This document shows, one piece after another, positions 8,307-19,469 of a stretch of 64,000 bases of DNA (position 1 is its first letter; every line of letters begins with the position of its first letter). The stretch is taken from NCBI RefSeq assembly GCF_040548735.1, contig NZ_JBEPSD010000002.1:124001-188000 (forward strand). Direction: 5' to 3'. A program made the position numbers and the translations under genes. The DNA is from Rhodanobacter soli. GTDB lineage: Bacteria; Pseudomonadota; Gammaproteobacteria; Xanthomonadales; Rhodanobacteraceae. The notes under the pieces are model-generated. The model was not told the DNA's origin. It made no database searches and saw only the letters and a program-made list of their open reading frames with translations.

Positions 8307-9749
8307 TCAGATCGCCAGCCCCAGCGCCTTGGCCACGCCTGCCGCATAGGCCGGGTCGGCCTTGGCGAAGTGGCCGAGCTGACGGCGGATGATTTCTTCC
8401 GGCACGCCCTGCATCGCCGCGGCGATGTTGTCGAACAACTGCTGCTTCTGCGCGTCGCCCATCAGGCGGAACAGGTCGCCGGGTTGCCGATAATCGTCGT
8501 TGCCGACGCGGTGGTCGTAACGGTCGGCGTCGCCGGAGATCCGCAGCGGCGGCTCCTTCACCGAGGGGTCCTCGACCGGGCCGCCGAACGAGTTCGGCTC
8601 GTAGTTCACGCTGCCGCCGCCGTTGTCGCCGTAGCGCATCGACCCGTCGCGCGCGTAGTTGTGCACCGGGCAGCGCGGCTGGTTCACCGGCAGCTGGTCG
8701 TGGTTGGCGCCGAGCCGGTAGCGCGCCGCGTCGGCGTAGGAGAACAGGCGGAACTGCAGCACCTTGTCCGGCGAGAAACCGATGCCGGGTACCACGTTCG
8801 CCGGCGAGAAGCTGGACTGCTCGACCTGGGCGAAGTAGTTGTCCGGGTTGTGGTTCAACTCCATCACGCCGACCTCGATCAGCGGGTAGTCCTTGTGCGG
8901 CCACACCTTGGTCAGGTCGAACGGGTTGTACCAGGTGTTCTCCGCGTCGGCCTCGGGCATCACTTGCACGTACAGCGTCCACTGCGGGAAATCCTTGCGC
9001 TCGATCGCCTCGTACAGGTCGCGCTGGTGCGATTCGCGATCGTTGCCGATCAGCGTCGCTGCCTCGGCATTGGTGAGGTTCTTGATGCCTTGCCGGGTCT
9101 TGAAGTGGAACTTCACCCAGTAGCGCTCGTCCTTGTCGTTCCAGAAACTGTAGGTGTGGCTGCCGAAGCCGTGCATGTGGCGCAGCGTGGCGGGGATGCC
9201 ACGGTCGCTCATCAGCGTGGTGACCTGGTGCAGCGACTCGGGTGACAGCGACCAGTAGTCCCACATCGCGGTGGCGCTGCGCATGTTCGTGCGCGGGTCG
9301 CGCTTCTGCGTGTGGATGAAATCGGGGAACTTGTACGGGTCGCGGATGAAGAACACCGGCGTGTTGTTGCCGACCATGTCCCAGTTGCCTTCCTCCGTGT
9401 AGAACTTCAGCGCGAAGCCGCGCACGTCACGCTCGGCATCCGCCGCGCCGCGCTCGCCGGCCACGGTGGAGAACCGCGCCAGCATCGGCGTGACTGTGCC
9501 CGGCTTGAACACCTTGGCGCGGGTGTAATTCGTGATGTCGTGGGTGATCGTCAGCGTGCCGAACGCGGCCGAGGCCTTGGCGTGCACCACGCGCTCGGGG
9601 ATGCGCTCGCGGTTGAAATGCGCGTGCTTCTCGAACAGCGCCACGTCCTGCACCAGCAGCGGGCCGCGCGGACCGGCGGTGAGGCTGTTCTGGTTGTCGG
9701 CCAAGGGGGCGCCGGCGTCGGTGGTCAGCGTCTTGCGGTTCTGTCTCAT
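8307..9749 (-). CDS. katA: Monofunctional haem catalase (small-subunit, clade 3 type)
   Basis: The 480-residue enzyme splits hydrogen peroxide into water and oxygen. Visible are the distal His56 in [16 protein letters not shown], distal Asn129 in [14 protein letters not shown], and the proximal haem ligand Tyr338 in [14 protein letters not shown]. Length matches small-subunit catalases; there is no C-terminal flavodoxin-like domain and no signal peptide, so it is cytoplasmic. A good ribosome site (CAGGAG) precedes the start. An ATAG-N7-CTAT element 84 bases upstream suggests OxyR control. It ends 9 bases from the convergent response regulator. Confidence 0.97.
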   Translation of the reverse strand: MRQNRKTLTTDAGAPLADNQNSLTAGPRGPLLVQDVALFEKHAHFNRERIPERVVHAKASAAFGTLTITHDITNYTRAKVFKPGTVTPMLARFSTVAGERGAADAERDVRGFALKFYTEEGNWDMVGNNTPVFFIRDPYKFPDFIHTQKRDPRTNMRSATAMWDYWSLSPESLHQVTTLMSDRGIPATLRHMHGFGSHTYSFWNDKDERYWVKFHFKTRQGIKNLTNAEAATLIGNDRESHQRDLYEAIERKDFPQWTLYVQVMPEADAENTWYNPFDLTKVWPHKDYPLIEVGVMELNHNPDNYFAQVEQSSFSPANVVPGIGFSPDKVLQFRLFSYADAARYRLGANHDQLPVNQPRCPVHNYARDGSMRYGDNGGGSVNYEPNSFGGPVEDPSVKEPPLRISGDADRYDHRVGNDDYRQPGDLFRLMGDAQKQQLFDNIAAAMQGVPEEIIRRQLGHFAKADPAYAAGVAKALGLAI

Positions 9750-9832
9750 GGCGGGCTCCTGTGAGGCTTGGACATTCGGTCAAACTACGCAGGCGTGGCG
9801 ATAAATGGAATTCGAAAGTCTGGATGTGTTCC

Positions 9833-9847
9833 ATAGCCCCCGCCTAT
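9833..9847 (-). promoter_or_regulatory. Candidate OxyR half-operator upstream of katA
   Basis: The sequence ATAG-CCCCCGC-CTAT is a perfect ATAG-N7-CTAT unit, half of the full OxyR motif ATAGN7CTATN7ATAGN7CTAT. It lies 84 bases upstream of the katA start, in the mutS-katA gap. The outer two tetrads are poorly conserved (GGAT on one side, ACGA on the other). Location upstream of a catalase makes OxyR binding plausible, but the match is short. Confidence 0.5.
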
Positions 9848-9940
9848 GGATGACACGACTGCTGCCGAGCCCCGTCAGGCCAGCATCGCCGATGAGGTGT
9901 TAGCGCAAGGTGGTGGCGGCAACGTCGGTTGCCGTCATGG

Positions 9941-12517
9941 TCAGCCCAGCTGTTTCAGGCGGTACAGCGCTTCCAGCGCCTCGCGCGGGGTCAGCGCATC
10001 CGGGTCGATCTGTTCCAGCGCGCGCTCGGCGGCGGAAGGTTGCGCCGGGGCGAACAGGCCCAGCTGTGGCGAGGACTCGGCGGCCGGCGCTGGCGTGCTG
10101 GCGTGCTGGTGCATGCCGCGTTCGAGTTCGGCCAGGGTGCGTCTCGCATCGGCGATCACCGATTTCGGCAGGCCGGCCAGCGCCGCCACCTGCAGGCCGA
10201 AGCTGCGGTTGGCGGGGCCTTCCTTCACCGCGTGCATGAAGACCAGCTGCTCGCCGTACTCCACGGCGTCCAGGTGCACGTTGGCGATCGCCGCGAACTC
10301 GTTGGCCAGTTCGGTCAGCTCGAAATAGTGGGTGGCGAACAAGGTGTAGGCACGGCTGTTGCGCGCCAGATGCACGGCGGCGGCGCGGGCCAGCGACAGG
10401 CCGTCGTAGGTGCTGGTGCCGCGGCCGACCTCGTCCATAAGAACCAGGCTGTCGGCCGTGGCGTTGTGCAGGATGTTGGCCGTCTCGCTCATCTCCACCA
10501 TGAAGGTGGACTGGCCGCGCGAGAGGTCGTCGCCGGCGCCGATGCGGGTGAAGATGCGGTCGACCGGGCCGATCACGGCGCTCGCCGCCGGCACGTAGCT
10601 GCCGATGTGCGCGAGCAGCACGATCAGCGCGTTCTGGCGCATGTAGGTGGACTTGCCGCCCATGTTCGGGCCGGTGATCACCAGCATGCGGCGGGTGTCG
10701 TCGAGCTTCAGGTCGTTCGGTTCGAACGGCTCGTCGCGAACTTTCTCGACCACCGGATGGCGGCCGCGCTCGATCGCGATGCCGGGTTCGTCGGTGAGCT
10801 GGGGTGCGCTCCAGTCCAGCGCTTCGGCCCGCTCGGCCAGGGTGGCCAGCACGTCCAGCTCGGCCATCGCGGCGGCGGCGGTTTTCAGCGGTTCGAGTTT
10901 CTCGGTGAGCGTGTCGAGCAGCGCCTCGTACAGCGCACGTTCGCGCATCAGCGAACGTTCCTTCGCCGACAGCACCTTGTCCTCGAATGTTTTCAGTTCC
11001 TCGGTGATGTAGCGCTCGGCGTTCTTCGTGGTCTGCCGGCGCGTGTAGTGCGTGGGCGCCTTGTCCGACTGCGCCTTGGTGATCTCGATGTAGTAGCCGT
11101 GCACGCGGTTGTAGCCGACCTTCAGCGTGGTGATGCCGCTGGCGGCCTTCTCGCGTTCCTCCAGCTCGACCAGGTACTGGTCGGCGTGGGTGGACAGGCG
11201 GCGCAGTTCGTCGAGTTCGGCGTCGTGGCCGTCGGCGATCACGCCGCCGTCGCGCTGCAGTACCGGCGGTTGCCTGACGATGGCGCGGGCGAGCAGGGCG
11301 GCGCTGTCGGCGTGGTCGCCAATGCGTTCGACCAGGGTGTGCAGCAGCGGACTGTCCAGATCCTTGATGCGCGTCCGCAATTCCGGCGCGGCCAGCAAGC
11401 CGTCGCGCAGGGTGGACAAATCGCGCGGGCGCGCCGAACGCAGCGCCACGCGGGCGAGGATGCGTTCCAGGTCGCCGATGCCGCGCAAGGTTTCGCGCAG
11501 CGGCTCGCAGCGGCGGCTGTCGATCAGCGTGCCGATCGCCTGGTGGCGCTGGCGCAGCAGATCTCGCGCGCGCAGCGGGCGGGTCAGCCAGCGGCGCAAC
11601 AGGCGCGCGCCCATCGGTGTCACCGTCTCGTCGAGCACGCCGAGCAGGGTGTGTTCGGTGCGGCCGCTGGGGTGGGTATCCAGTTCCAGGTTGCGGCGCG
11701 TGGCCGCGTCCAGCGCGATCGTCTCGCTGGCGCTTTCCACCGCCATGCCGGTGAGGTGTGGCAGCGCGCTTTTCTGGGTTTCCTCGACGTAGCCGAGCAG
11801 GCAGCCGGCGGCGGCGACCGCCAGCGGCAGCTTGTCCACGCCGAAGCCGCCGAGGTCGCGGGTGCCAAAGAAGCGGTTCAGTTCGCGTTTTGCGGCATCG
11901 CCGTCGAAGTGCCACGGCGGCCGCTTGCGCAGGCCGGGCAGGGCGCTGACCAGTTTCGGCCAGGCCACGTCCTCGCCGACCAGGGTCTCGGCCGGCTGCA
12001 GCCGCGCCAGTTCGGCGGCCAGCGCTTCGGCGTTCGGTACTTCGCTGAGCAGGAAGCGGCCGCTGCTGAGGTCGACCCAGGCCAGTCCGTAGGCGCCATG
12101 CGCACCGGCGGCGATCGCCAGCAGCAGGTTGTCGCGGCGTTCCTCCAGCAGCGCCGCGTCGGTCACCGTGCCGGGGGTGACGATGCGCACCACCTTGCGT
12201 TCGACGATGCCCTTGGCCAGCGCCGGGTCGCCCATCTGTTCGCAGATGGCCACCGATTCGCCGAGCCGCACCAGCCGCGCCAGGTAGTTTTCCACCGCGT
12301 GATACGGCACGCCGGCCATCGGAATCGGCGCGCCGCCCGACTGCCCGCGCTGGGTCAGGGTGATGTCGAGCAGTCGCGCCGCCTTGCGCGCGTCGTCGTA
12401 GAACAGCTCGTAGAAATCGCCCATGCGGAAGAACAGCAGCACGTCCGGGTGCTCGGCCTTGGCCGACAGGTACTGGCGCATGAACGGGGTGTGCTTGGTG
12501 AGATCGTCTTGGTTCAT
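9941..12517 (-). CDS. mutS: DNA mismatch repair protein MutS
   Basis: The 858-residue protein has the MutS domain order: an N-terminal mismatch-binding domain, connector, core/lever and clamp, then the ATPase with Walker [14 protein letters not shown] and [16 protein letters not shown], and a C-terminal helix-turn-helix ending in [10 protein letters not shown]. It recognises mismatches and recruits MutL, which is encoded at 51268. The start ATG 12517 ([16 protein letters not shown]) gives the usual length; the longer open frame upstream is antisense to cinA. It is divergent from cinA with a 90-base gap, the gene order seen in xanthomonads. Confidence 0.97.
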   Translation of the reverse strand: MNQDDLTKHTPFMRQYLSAKAEHPDVLLFFRMGDFYELFYDDARKAARLLDITLTQRGQSGGAPIPMAGVPYHAVENYLARLVRLGESVAICEQMGDPALAKGIVERKVVRIVTPGTVTDAALLEERRDNLLLAIAAGAHGAYGLAWVDLSSGRFLLSEVPNAEALAAELARLQPAETLVGEDVAWPKLVSALPGLRKRPPWHFDGDAAKRELNRFFGTRDLGGFGVDKLPLAVAAAGCLLGYVEETQKSALPHLTGMAVESASETIALDAATRRNLELDTHPSGRTEHTLLGVLDETVTPMGARLLRRWLTRPLRARDLLRQRHQAIGTLIDSRRCEPLRETLRGIGDLERILARVALRSARPRDLSTLRDGLLAAPELRTRIKDLDSPLLHTLVERIGDHADSAALLARAIVRQPPVLQRDGGVIADGHDAELDELRRLSTHADQYLVELEEREKAASGITTLKVGYNRVHGYYIEITKAQSDKAPTHYTRRQTTKNAERYITEELKTFEDKVLSAKERSLMRERALYEALLDTLTEKLEPLKTAAAAMAELDVLATLAERAEALDWSAPQLTDEPGIAIERGRHPVVEKVRDEPFEPNDLKLDDTRRMLVITGPNMGGKSTYMRQNALIVLLAHIGSYVPAASAVIGPVDRIFTRIGAGDDLSRGQSTFMVEMSETANILHNATADSLVLMDEVGRGTSTYDGLSLARAAAVHLARNSRAYTLFATHYFELTELANEFAAIANVHLDAVEYGEQLVFMHAVKEGPANRSFGLQVAALAGLPKSVIADARRTLAELERGMHQHASTPAPAAESSPQLGLFAPAQPSAAERALEQIDPDALTPREALEALYRLKQLG

Positions 12518-12607
12518 GCAATGCAAGTCTTGGCGTGGTCGCGCGGAACAGGTAGAACGGTGCCCCTGCGCGTGGCGCAAAGTTTCGTTCAAGTCCGGGA
12601 GTCTCGC

Positions 12608-13117
12608 ATGGAGTTGTCGTCTGTTCCTACCGATGCCGAGTTGCTGGCACTGGCCGGCGAGGTGGCCGGCGAGGTGCAACGCTGCCGGCTGATGCTGGTG
12701 ACGGCCGAGTCCTGCAGCGGCGGCTGGATCGCCAAGACGCTGACCGACCTGCCGGGCAGTTCGGCCTGGTTCGATGCCGGCGTGGTGACCTACAGCTACG
12801 AGGCGAAGGAGGCGCTGCTCGGGGTCAACCCGCGCACGCTGGAGCACACCGGCGCGGTCAGCGAGGAAACCGTGCTGGAGATGGTGTCCGGCGCGCTGGC
12901 GCGCTTTGGTGCCGGCGTGGCGGTGGCGGTGACCGGCATCGCCGGGCCATCGGGCGGCACCCCGGACAAACCGGTCGGCACGGTCTGGATCGGCTGGAAG
13001 CGCCGCGGCGGCTACGGCCATGCGCAGCTGTTCCACTTTCCGGGCGACCGCGAGGCGGTGCGGCGGCAGACCGTGGCGGCGGCGCTCATCGGTTTGCGTA
13101 GAACGCTGACGGAATGA
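12608..13117 (+). CDS. pncC: CinA C-terminal-domain protein, NMN amidohydrolase PncC
   Basis: The 169-residue protein consists only of the CinA C-terminal domain, with the typical [19 protein letters not shown] start and the [18 protein letters not shown] block. Such stand-alone proteins deamidate nicotinamide mononucleotide back to nicotinic acid mononucleotide in pyridine nucleotide salvage. The N-terminal COG1058 domain of full-length CinA is absent, as in many gammaproteobacteria. It lies between divergent mutS and recA. In some relatives lexA follows at this point; here recA follows directly after 150 bases. Confidence 0.92.
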   Translation: MELSSVPTDAELLALAGEVAGEVQRCRLMLVTAESCSGGWIAKTLTDLPGSSAWFDAGVVTYSYEAKEALLGVNPRTLEHTGAVSEETVLEMVSGALARFGAGVAVAVTGIAGPSGGTPDKPVGTVWIGWKRRGGYGHAQLFHFPGDREAVRRQTVAAALIGLRRTLTE

Positions 13118-13267
13118 CGCGCCATCTGCCGCCAGACCGGCTTGACCGGTGTGGGATACTGGCCGCGTCAGTGCCGATCATCCGTGATCGCGCCAGCTTG
13201 ATCGCAGCCGGTGAGATTCGATCCGGGCATCATGCAACCCATTCACAGCCCAACCGGAATACAGACG

Positions 13268-14305
<1,038 letters not shown>

Positions 14306-14337
14306 GCGGTGACCGTTGGCGTTCCCCGGCGGAAGAC

Positions 14338-14360
14338 ATGGCCCGGCTCGTCCGGGCCAT
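14338..14360 (+). terminator. recA-recX intergenic hairpin (attenuator candidate)
   Basis: ATGGCCCGG and CCGGGCCAT form a perfect 9-bp stem with a 5-base loop (CTCGT), followed by a modest T-containing stretch (GTCCGTTTGC). It lies 33 bases after the recA stop and 17 bases before the likely recX start. In E. coli a similar intergenic hairpin lets only a small share of recA transcripts read into recX. The weak T-tract suggests partial termination here too. Confidence 0.6.
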
Positions 14361-14376
14361 GTCCGTTTGCGTGGCC

Positions 14377-14874
14377 ATGAAGCGCCCGCCCGGCAAGGAC
14401 GATCCGGCCAGGCCGAAGCGCAGCGCGTACGACAAGGCGCTGGGCTTGCTGGCGCGCCGCGAGCATTCGCGCAAGGAGCTGAAGACCAAGCTGCGCCAGG
14501 GCGGTTACGAGGGCGATGAAGCTGCCGCCGCGCTGGACCGGCTCGGCGAACAGCATTACCAGGACGACGACCGCTTCGCCGAGGTGCTGCTGCGCAGCCG
14601 GATCGCCCAGGGTTACGGTCCGCAGCGCCTGCGCGTGGAGCTGAAAAGCCACGGCTTGGCCGATGCGCGCATCCGCGAACTGCTGGACGAGGCCGAGGTC
14701 GACTGGGAGGCTTCGGCCGCCGCCCAGTTGCGCCGCCGCTATGGCGGTGCAGGCACGGCGGATCCCGCCGAGCGTGCCCGGCGGGCGCAATTCCTCTTGC
14801 GCCGCGGCTTTGCCGCCGCCACAGTACGAAGTGTTACCCACGCCGATGTGGACGAAGCCGACGATATTTCCTGA
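14377..14874 (+). CDS. recX: Regulatory protein RecX
   Basis: The 165-residue protein matches RecX: three-helix repeats with [22 protein letters not shown] at the start and [16 protein letters not shown] in the middle. RecX caps RecA filaments and limits recombinase activity. ATG 14377 was chosen because two upstream in-frame ATGs (14338, 14359) lie in the arms of the recA-recX hairpin; starting there would add 13 or 6 residues. Co-transcription with recA by read-through is likely. Confidence 0.93.
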   Translation: MKRPPGKDDPARPKRSAYDKALGLLARREHSRKELKTKLRQGGYEGDEAAAALDRLGEQHYQDDDRFAEVLLRSRIAQGYGPQRLRVELKSHGLADARIRELLDEAEVDWEASAAAQLRRRYGGAGTADPAERARRAQFLLRRGFAAATVRSVTHADVDEADDIS

Positions 14875-14958
14875 AATCCATCATCCAACGATGACGGGTT
14901 GACGGGTCGGGCGGCCTGGCCGCGGCGTGGCCTTTATCGTCTGCCACCTTTGATCCGC

Positions 14959-17586
14959 ATGAAAACCTCCGAAATCCGCTCCGCCTTCCTCGACTACTTC
15001 CGCTCCAAGGGCCACACCATCGTGCCGTCCAGCTCGCTGGTGCCGGCCAGCGACCCGACCCTGCTGTTCACCAACTCGGGCATGGTGCAGTTCAAGAACG
15101 TGTTCCTGGGCAGCGAGAAGCTGTCCTACGTGCGCGCAGCCGACGTGCAGCGCTGCCTGCGCGCCGGCGGCAAGCACAACGACCTGGACGCCGTGGGCTA
15201 TACCGCGCGCCATCACACGTTTTTCGAGATGCTGGGCAACTGGTCGTTCGGCGACTACTTCAAGCGCGACGCGATCGCCTACGCGTGGGAGCTGCTGACC
15301 GAAGTCTTCAAACTGCCGGCGGACAAGCTGTGGGTCACCGTCTATCACACAGACGACGAGGCCTTCGACATCTGGAACAAGCAGGTCGGCGTGCCGGCCG
15401 AACGCATCGTGCGCATCGGCGACAACAAGGGCGCGCCGTATGCTTCCGACAATTTCTGGCAGATGGCCGACACCGGCCCGTGCGGTCCGTGCACCGAGAT
15501 CTTCTACGACCACGGCGCCGAGATCGCCGGCGGCCCGCCTGGTTCGCCAGACGAGGACGGCGACCGCTACATCGAGATCTGGAACCTGGTGTTCATGCAG
15601 TTCGACCGTGCGCCCGACGGCACGCTGAGCCCGTTGCCGGCGCCGTGCGTGGACACCGGCATGGGCTTGGAGCGCCTCGCCGCGGTGCTGCAGCACGTGC
15701 ATTCGAACTACGAGATCGACCTGTTCGCGCACCTGATCCGCGTTGCCGGCGAGCTGACCGGCATGAAGGACCTGGGCAACAAGTCGCTGCGCGTGATCGC
15801 CGACCACATCCGCGCCTGTTCCTTCCTGATCGTCGACGGTGTGCTGCCGTCCAACGAGGGGCGCGGCTACGTGTTGCGTCGGATCATCCGCCGCGCCTTG
15901 CGGCACGGCTGGATGCTCGGTGTGCGCGGCGACTTCTTCTGGAAGATGGTGCAGCCGCTGGTCGAGGAAATGGGCGAAGCCTATCCCGAGTTGCCGGCGA
16001 AGCAGGCGTTCGTCGAGGACGCGTTGCGTACCGAAGAACATCGTTTCGGCGAGACGCTGGAGCACGGCATGCGCCTGTTCGACGAGGTGGCGGCGAAGTC
16101 GGGCGCGACCATCCCCGGCGCCGACGCCTTCCGCCTGTACGACACCTACGGCTTCCCGGTCGATCTCACCGCCGACATCGCGCGTGAGCGCGGCCTGGAA
16201 GTGGACATGACCGGCTTCGAGCAGGCCATGAACGAACAGCGCGAACGCGCCCGCGCCGCCGGCCGCTTCGAAGCCAAGGGGCAGATGCCGGCCGAACTGG
16301 CCAGCCAGCTCAAGCCCACCATTTTTCTCGGTTACGAGGCGCTGCAGAGTGAAGGCTGCAAGGTGCTAGGCATCGTGCGCGGCGGCAAGCAGGTTGAGCA
16401 GCTGGGCGAAGGTGAGGACGGCCTGCTGATCCTCGACCGCACGCCGTTCTATGCCGAATCCGGCGGCCAGGTCGGCGACACCGGTACGTTGTCCGGCGCG
16501 GCCGGCCGCTTCGAGGTCGGCGATACGTTGAAGATGGGCGGCGTGTTCTTCGGTCATGCCGGCCGCTGGCATGGCGGACAGCCGCTGCGTACCGGCGACG
16601 TGGTCGAGGCCCGGGTGGATGCGTCGCGGCGCCAGGCGATCGTGCTCAACCATTCCGCCACCCACCTGTTGCATGCAGCGCTGCGCAAGGTGCTGGGCGA
16701 CCATGTCACGCAAAAGGGCTCGCTGGTGGCGCCGGAACGGCTGCGTTTCGACTTTTCGCACTTCAAGCCGATGAGCCATGACGAGCTGGCCCGGGTCGAG
16801 GCGCTGGTGAACGCCGAGGTGCGCCGCAACGCGGCCGCCGAGGTGCACAACATGGGCTACGACCAGGCGATCGAGTTCGGCGCGATGGCCCTGTTCGGCG
16901 AGAAATATGGCGACGAAGTGCGCGTGCTGAAGATGGGCGACTTCTCCACCGAGTTGTGCGGCGGCACCCATGTCGGGCGCACCGGCGACATCGGCTTGTT
17001 CAAGGTCGTCAGCGAAGCCGGCGTGGCTTCCGGGGTGCGCCGCATCGAGGCAGTCACCGGTGCCGGCGCGCTGGCCTGGGTGGCCGACGAGGAGCGTCGC
17101 CTGGCCGAGTTCTCGCAGCTGCTTTCCAGCAGCGGCGACGAGGCCGTGGAAAAGCTGCGCCAGCTGTTCGACCGCCAGAAGAAGCTCGAGCGCGAACTGG
17201 AATCGCTGCGCAGCAAGGCGGCGGGTTCCGCCACGGCCGATCTAGCCGGTTCCGCCCAGGATGTCGATGGCATCAAGGTGGTCGCCGCGCGTCTGGAAGG
17301 GCTCGACGCGAAGTCACTGCGCGACAGCGTGGACCAACTCAAACAGCAACTGGGCGACTGCGTGATCCTGCTGGCCGGTGCGGCCGATGGCCGTGTCTCG
17401 CTGATCGCCGGGGTGCACGGCAAGGCGCTGGGCCGGATCAAGGCCGGCGGCGTGGTGGCGCACGTCGCCGCGCAGATCGACGGCAAGGGCGGTGGGCGCC
17501 CGGACATGGCCCAGGGCGGTGGAACCGATGCGCCGGATTTGCCGGCGATCCTGTCGGCCCTGCCCGAGTGGATCGCGGCCCAGTAG
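14959..17586 (+). CDS. alaS: Alanyl-tRNA synthetase
   Basis: The 875-residue enzyme charges tRNA-Ala. It shows the class II catalytic core from residue 1 ([15 protein letters not shown]), the editing domain with [11 protein letters not shown] and CGGTH zinc-site motifs at about residues 565-675, and the C-terminal C-Ala region with its glycine-rich end ([14 protein letters not shown]). Length is the normal 870-880. It follows recX by 84 bases and precedes csrA, the usual order in gammaproteobacteria. The small gap suggests its own weak promoter or read-through from recA-recX. Confidence 0.98.
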   Translation: MKTSEIRSAFLDYFRSKGHTIVPSSSLVPASDPTLLFTNSGMVQFKNVFLGSEKLSYVRAADVQRCLRAGGKHNDLDAVGYTARHHTFFEMLGNWSFGDYFKRDAIAYAWELLTEVFKLPADKLWVTVYHTDDEAFDIWNKQVGVPAERIVRIGDNKGAPYASDNFWQMADTGPCGPCTEIFYDHGAEIAGGPPGSPDEDGDRYIEIWNLVFMQFDRAPDGTLSPLPAPCVDTGMGLERLAAVLQHVHSNYEIDLFAHLIRVAGELTGMKDLGNKSLRVIADHIRACSFLIVDGVLPSNEGRGYVLRRIIRRALRHGWMLGVRGDFFWKMVQPLVEEMGEAYPELPAKQAFVEDALRTEEHRFGETLEHGMRLFDEVAAKSGATIPGADAFRLYDTYGFPVDLTADIARERGLEVDMTGFEQAMNEQRERARAAGRFEAKGQMPAELASQLKPTIFLGYEALQSEGCKVLGIVRGGKQVEQLGEGEDGLLILDRTPFYAESGGQVGDTGTLSGAAGRFEVGDTLKMGGVFFGHAGRWHGGQPLRTGDVVEARVDASRRQAIVLNHSATHLLHAALRKVLGDHVTQKGSLVAPERLRFDFSHFKPMSHDELARVEALVNAEVRRNAAAEVHNMGYDQAIEFGAMALFGEKYGDEVRVLKMGDFSTELCGGTHVGRTGDIGLFKVVSEAGVASGVRRIEAVTGAGALAWVADEERRLAEFSQLLSSSGDEAVEKLRQLFDRQKKLERELESLRSKAAGSATADLAGSAQDVDGIKVVAARLEGLDAKSLRDSVDQLKQQLGDCVILLAGAADGRVSLIAGVHGKALGRIKAGGVVAHVAAQIDGKGGGRPDMAQGGGTDAPDLPAILSALPEWIAAQ

Positions 17587-17853
17587 CTCGTTCGGAGCAT
17601 GAACGGCGGGCTATTTGGCAGGATTCGGACGCGTTGCGCTTACGAATAAGGCTCAAGTACTATCGACCAGGTGTCGATGCTACCGGAAACGGTTGTATCG
17701 CCAGTCAGGACGCTCAGGAGTGTTTTGGCTGTGAGCCGGGAAGGCGGTAGGGCCTTCGGCGGATCAATCGTCGAACTGTGGAAGGACGGTGCTCAGGGGT
17801 GAGGCTCCGTCGATTCGCAGGCCTGTGACCAACAGCATTATGGAGTAGCAATC
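17587..17853 (+). other. alaS-csrA intergenic region
   Basis: These 267 bases carry no convincing ORF. They should contain the csrA promoter(s) and leader; the only clear element is the ribosome site ATGGAGTAGCAATC directly before the csrA start. No strong Rho-independent terminator for alaS is evident. Confidence 0.5.
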
Positions 17854-18060
17854 ATGTTGATTCTGACCCGCAGGGTCGGTGAAACCCTGATGATCGGCGA
17901 CGAGGTGACCGTTACCGTTCTTGGCGTGAAAGGCAATCAGGTGCGCATCGGTATCAATGCGCCGAAAACCGTGGCCGTCCATCGCGAAGAGATCTATCAG
18001 CGGATCAAGGGCGAGCACGACACCAGTGGCGCGCCCGCCGACGATTCCGCCGAACATTGA
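17854..18060 (+). CDS. csrA: Carbon storage regulator CsrA/RsmA
   Basis: The 68-residue protein starts [16 protein letters not shown] and keeps the RNA-binding residues L4, R6 and R44 ([12 protein letters not shown]). As a dimer it binds GGA motifs in mRNA leaders and represses or stabilises the transcripts, controlling carbon storage, motility and biofilm genes. The C-terminal tail ([15 protein letters not shown]) is a little longer than in E. coli. Its own ribosome site contains a GGA, which fits autoregulation. It sits between alaS and tRNA-Ser as in many gammaproteobacteria. Confidence 0.97.
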   Translation: MLILTRRVGETLMIGDEVTVTVLGVKGNQVRIGINAPKTVAVHREEIYQRIKGEHDTSGAPADDSAEH

Positions 18061-18137
18061 TCGCGTGAATTAAGGCTTTACCTCGTCCTCGTCGGTCGGT
18101 ATCCTTGCCGGCTCCGCAGCACTGCGAAGAAAACCCC

Positions 18138-18230
18138 GGAGAGATGCCCGAGTGGCCGAAGGGGCTCCCCTGCTAAGGGAGTATAGGGTCAAAAACCTTA
18201 TCGAGGGTTCGAATCCCTCTCTCTCCGCCA
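18138..18230 (+). tRNA. tRNA-Ser(GCU)
   Basis: The 93-base gene folds as a class II tRNA: acceptor GGAGAGA/TCTCTCC, anticodon stem CTCCC/GGGAG with loop CTGCTAA (anticodon GCT), a long variable arm, T-loop GGTTCGAATCC and an encoded GCCA end. It reads AGC/AGU codons. The location right after csrA is conserved in gammaproteobacteria. The 3' end is part of a long inverted repeat that continues downstream. Confidence 0.97.
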
Positions 18231-18280
18231 GATACGCAAAGCGCCCCGCAAGGGGCGTTTTGCGTATCTGGCGGAGAGAG
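18219..18280 (+). repeat. 29-bp inverted repeat including the tRNA-Ser 3' end; inner terminator hairpin
   Basis: Bases 18219-18247 pair with 18252-18280 over 29 positions with a single G-U and a 4-base loop (GCAA). The left arm begins inside the tRNA acceptor strand and its CCA; the right arm is therefore an inverted copy of the tRNA 3' end. The inner part (GCGCCCC-GCAA-GGGGCG-TTTT) is a standard Rho-independent terminator. The outer part is far longer than termination needs. Confidence 0.85.
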
Positions 18281-18598
18281 GTGGTGGACGAACCCTTACG
18301 GTTCGACAAAATTGTCCGGAACAATTTTGGACAGCCGCAGGCTGGCCCTGGAGCGCGCAGCGCGGAAGGGTGAGGCCCGAGGATGGGCCGAACAATCCCG
18401 CGCAGACTTCACGTTACCTCGCACCCCGTCGAAGCAGCGCTTTGCAAATCCGGTCGAGAGAGGTGGTGCGTGGGCCCTCGGTGGAAGCTGGGGCTTCTTC
18501 GCCGGTCAAATGGTGCTTTCGATCAGCGCCAATCGATCTGGTACATCGCCGATAAATCGTCCAGGTACGCGGCGATGCCGCCGCCTCATCACCACCAA
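18281..18598. other. Gap after tRNA-Ser with decayed tRNA-like fragments
   Basis: No credible gene is seen here. A second imperfect copy of the GAGAGAGGTGGTG block from 18274-18286 occurs at 18456-18468, each preceded by TTTGC-n-ATC-n-GG. The stretch TGGCGGAGAGAG...CGAACCCT near 18269-18296 resembles the complement of the tRNA-Ser T-arm and acceptor with lesions. A short hairpin AAAATTGT/ACAATTTT lies near 18308-18330. The region looks like debris of tRNA-associated duplications. Confidence 0.5.
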
Positions 18599-19432
18599 TC
18601 ACCGCTCCCCAACCACCACCGTAAACGTCTGCACGAAGTGGAAATCCGGTCGACGCAGGGCGAACTGCGGATGCTGCGGGTCGCAAAGACGCGTGAGCTC
18701 GTCGTAGTCGTCGCTTGACAGGTACGGCTGCAGCCGTGCTCCCCAGGTGTTGCGGAAAATGGCCTCGGTCAGATAGGCCTCGTCCGCCGCTCCAAGAGGG
18801 GATACGCGTTCGATCACGAACGTTTGCGCGCTGACGTGGTGCAACTGCGCCTGGCGCAACACGCCGACCAGGGATCGGATCGCTGCCAGATCCCGCTCGC
18901 TGACGCCGTAACGGTCGCGGTAGTACTGGCGCACCGCCTCGTTGACCAGGCGCTCGAGCCTCGCGTCCCAGGCAAAATACATGTCGGGCAGCACCGAGCT
19001 TTGGCACAGCGCGATACGGCCGGAGGGACGCAGCAGGGAGGCCAGCTGCCGTGCTCCGGCGACCGGATCGTGCAGGTGGTTGATCGTGTTCATGCACCAG
19101 ATCAGGTCGAGGCTCTCGCTGCGGAGCGGCGCCTTCAGCAGGTCCGCCTGCAGCACCAGCGCCGTCGCCGGGGCGCTCGCGCGGGCTGCTGCTGCGTGCG
19201 CCGTCGCCAGATCGATGCCGACGATGGCACCATCGGGCCCGACTTCATCGGAGAGCCAGCGCAGCACCTCTCCAGTACCGCATCCCGCATCGAGGACGCG
19301 CGCCCCGGGCTTCAGGTCCAGGCTGGCGATGACCCGGCGAAGTTCGGGTTCCGCGAACGCATTGAAAAGGTGCAGCTTGTGCGAGTAGTCGCGAGCCGCC
19401 GTGTCGCCGAGGAGGCCAGGCGACGCACTCAT
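18599..19432 (-). CDS. Class I SAM-dependent methyltransferase
   Basis: The 277-residue protein has the SAM-binding motif I VLDAGCGTGEVLRWL at about residues 46-60, the acidic motif II (IVGIDLATA) and a post-II region LDLIWCMNTINHLHDP, so it is a Rossmann-type methyltransferase of the Methyltransf_11/UbiE kind. The C-terminal 130 residues have no recognisable substrate signature. It follows lpxH by 37 bases on the same strand and ends near the tRNA-Ser debris. Substrate is unknown; a small molecule is more likely than DNA or RNA given the layout. Confidence 0.85.
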   Translation of the reverse strand: MSASPGLLGDTAARDYSHKLHLFNAFAEPELRRVIASLDLKPGARVLDAGCGTGEVLRWLSDEVGPDGAIVGIDLATAHAAAARASAPATALVLQADLLKAPLRSESLDLIWCMNTINHLHDPVAGARQLASLLRPSGRIALCQSSVLPDMYFAWDARLERLVNEAVRQYYRDRYGVSERDLAAIRSLVGVLRQAQLHHVSAQTFVIERVSPLGAADEAYLTEAIFRNTWGARLQPYLSSDDYDELTRLCDPQHPQFALRRPDFHFVQTFTVVVGER

Positions 19433-19469
19433 CCGGCCACCATGCCCCGGTGGTCCTGCACGAGGCGCT

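Noticed and set aside
9929..13117. A 1062-codon plus-strand open frame over mutS
   Set aside because: Only its last 169 codons form a real gene (pncC); the rest mirrors mutS.
13118..13267. LexA box upstream of recA
   Set aside because: Neither CTGT-N8-ACAG nor a TTAGTA-type inverted repeat could be found by eye.
18198..18395. Small minus-strand ORF across the tRNA-Ser end
   Set aside because: It translates the complement of the tRNA and terminator, a well-known false gene call (RERDSNPR-type peptide).
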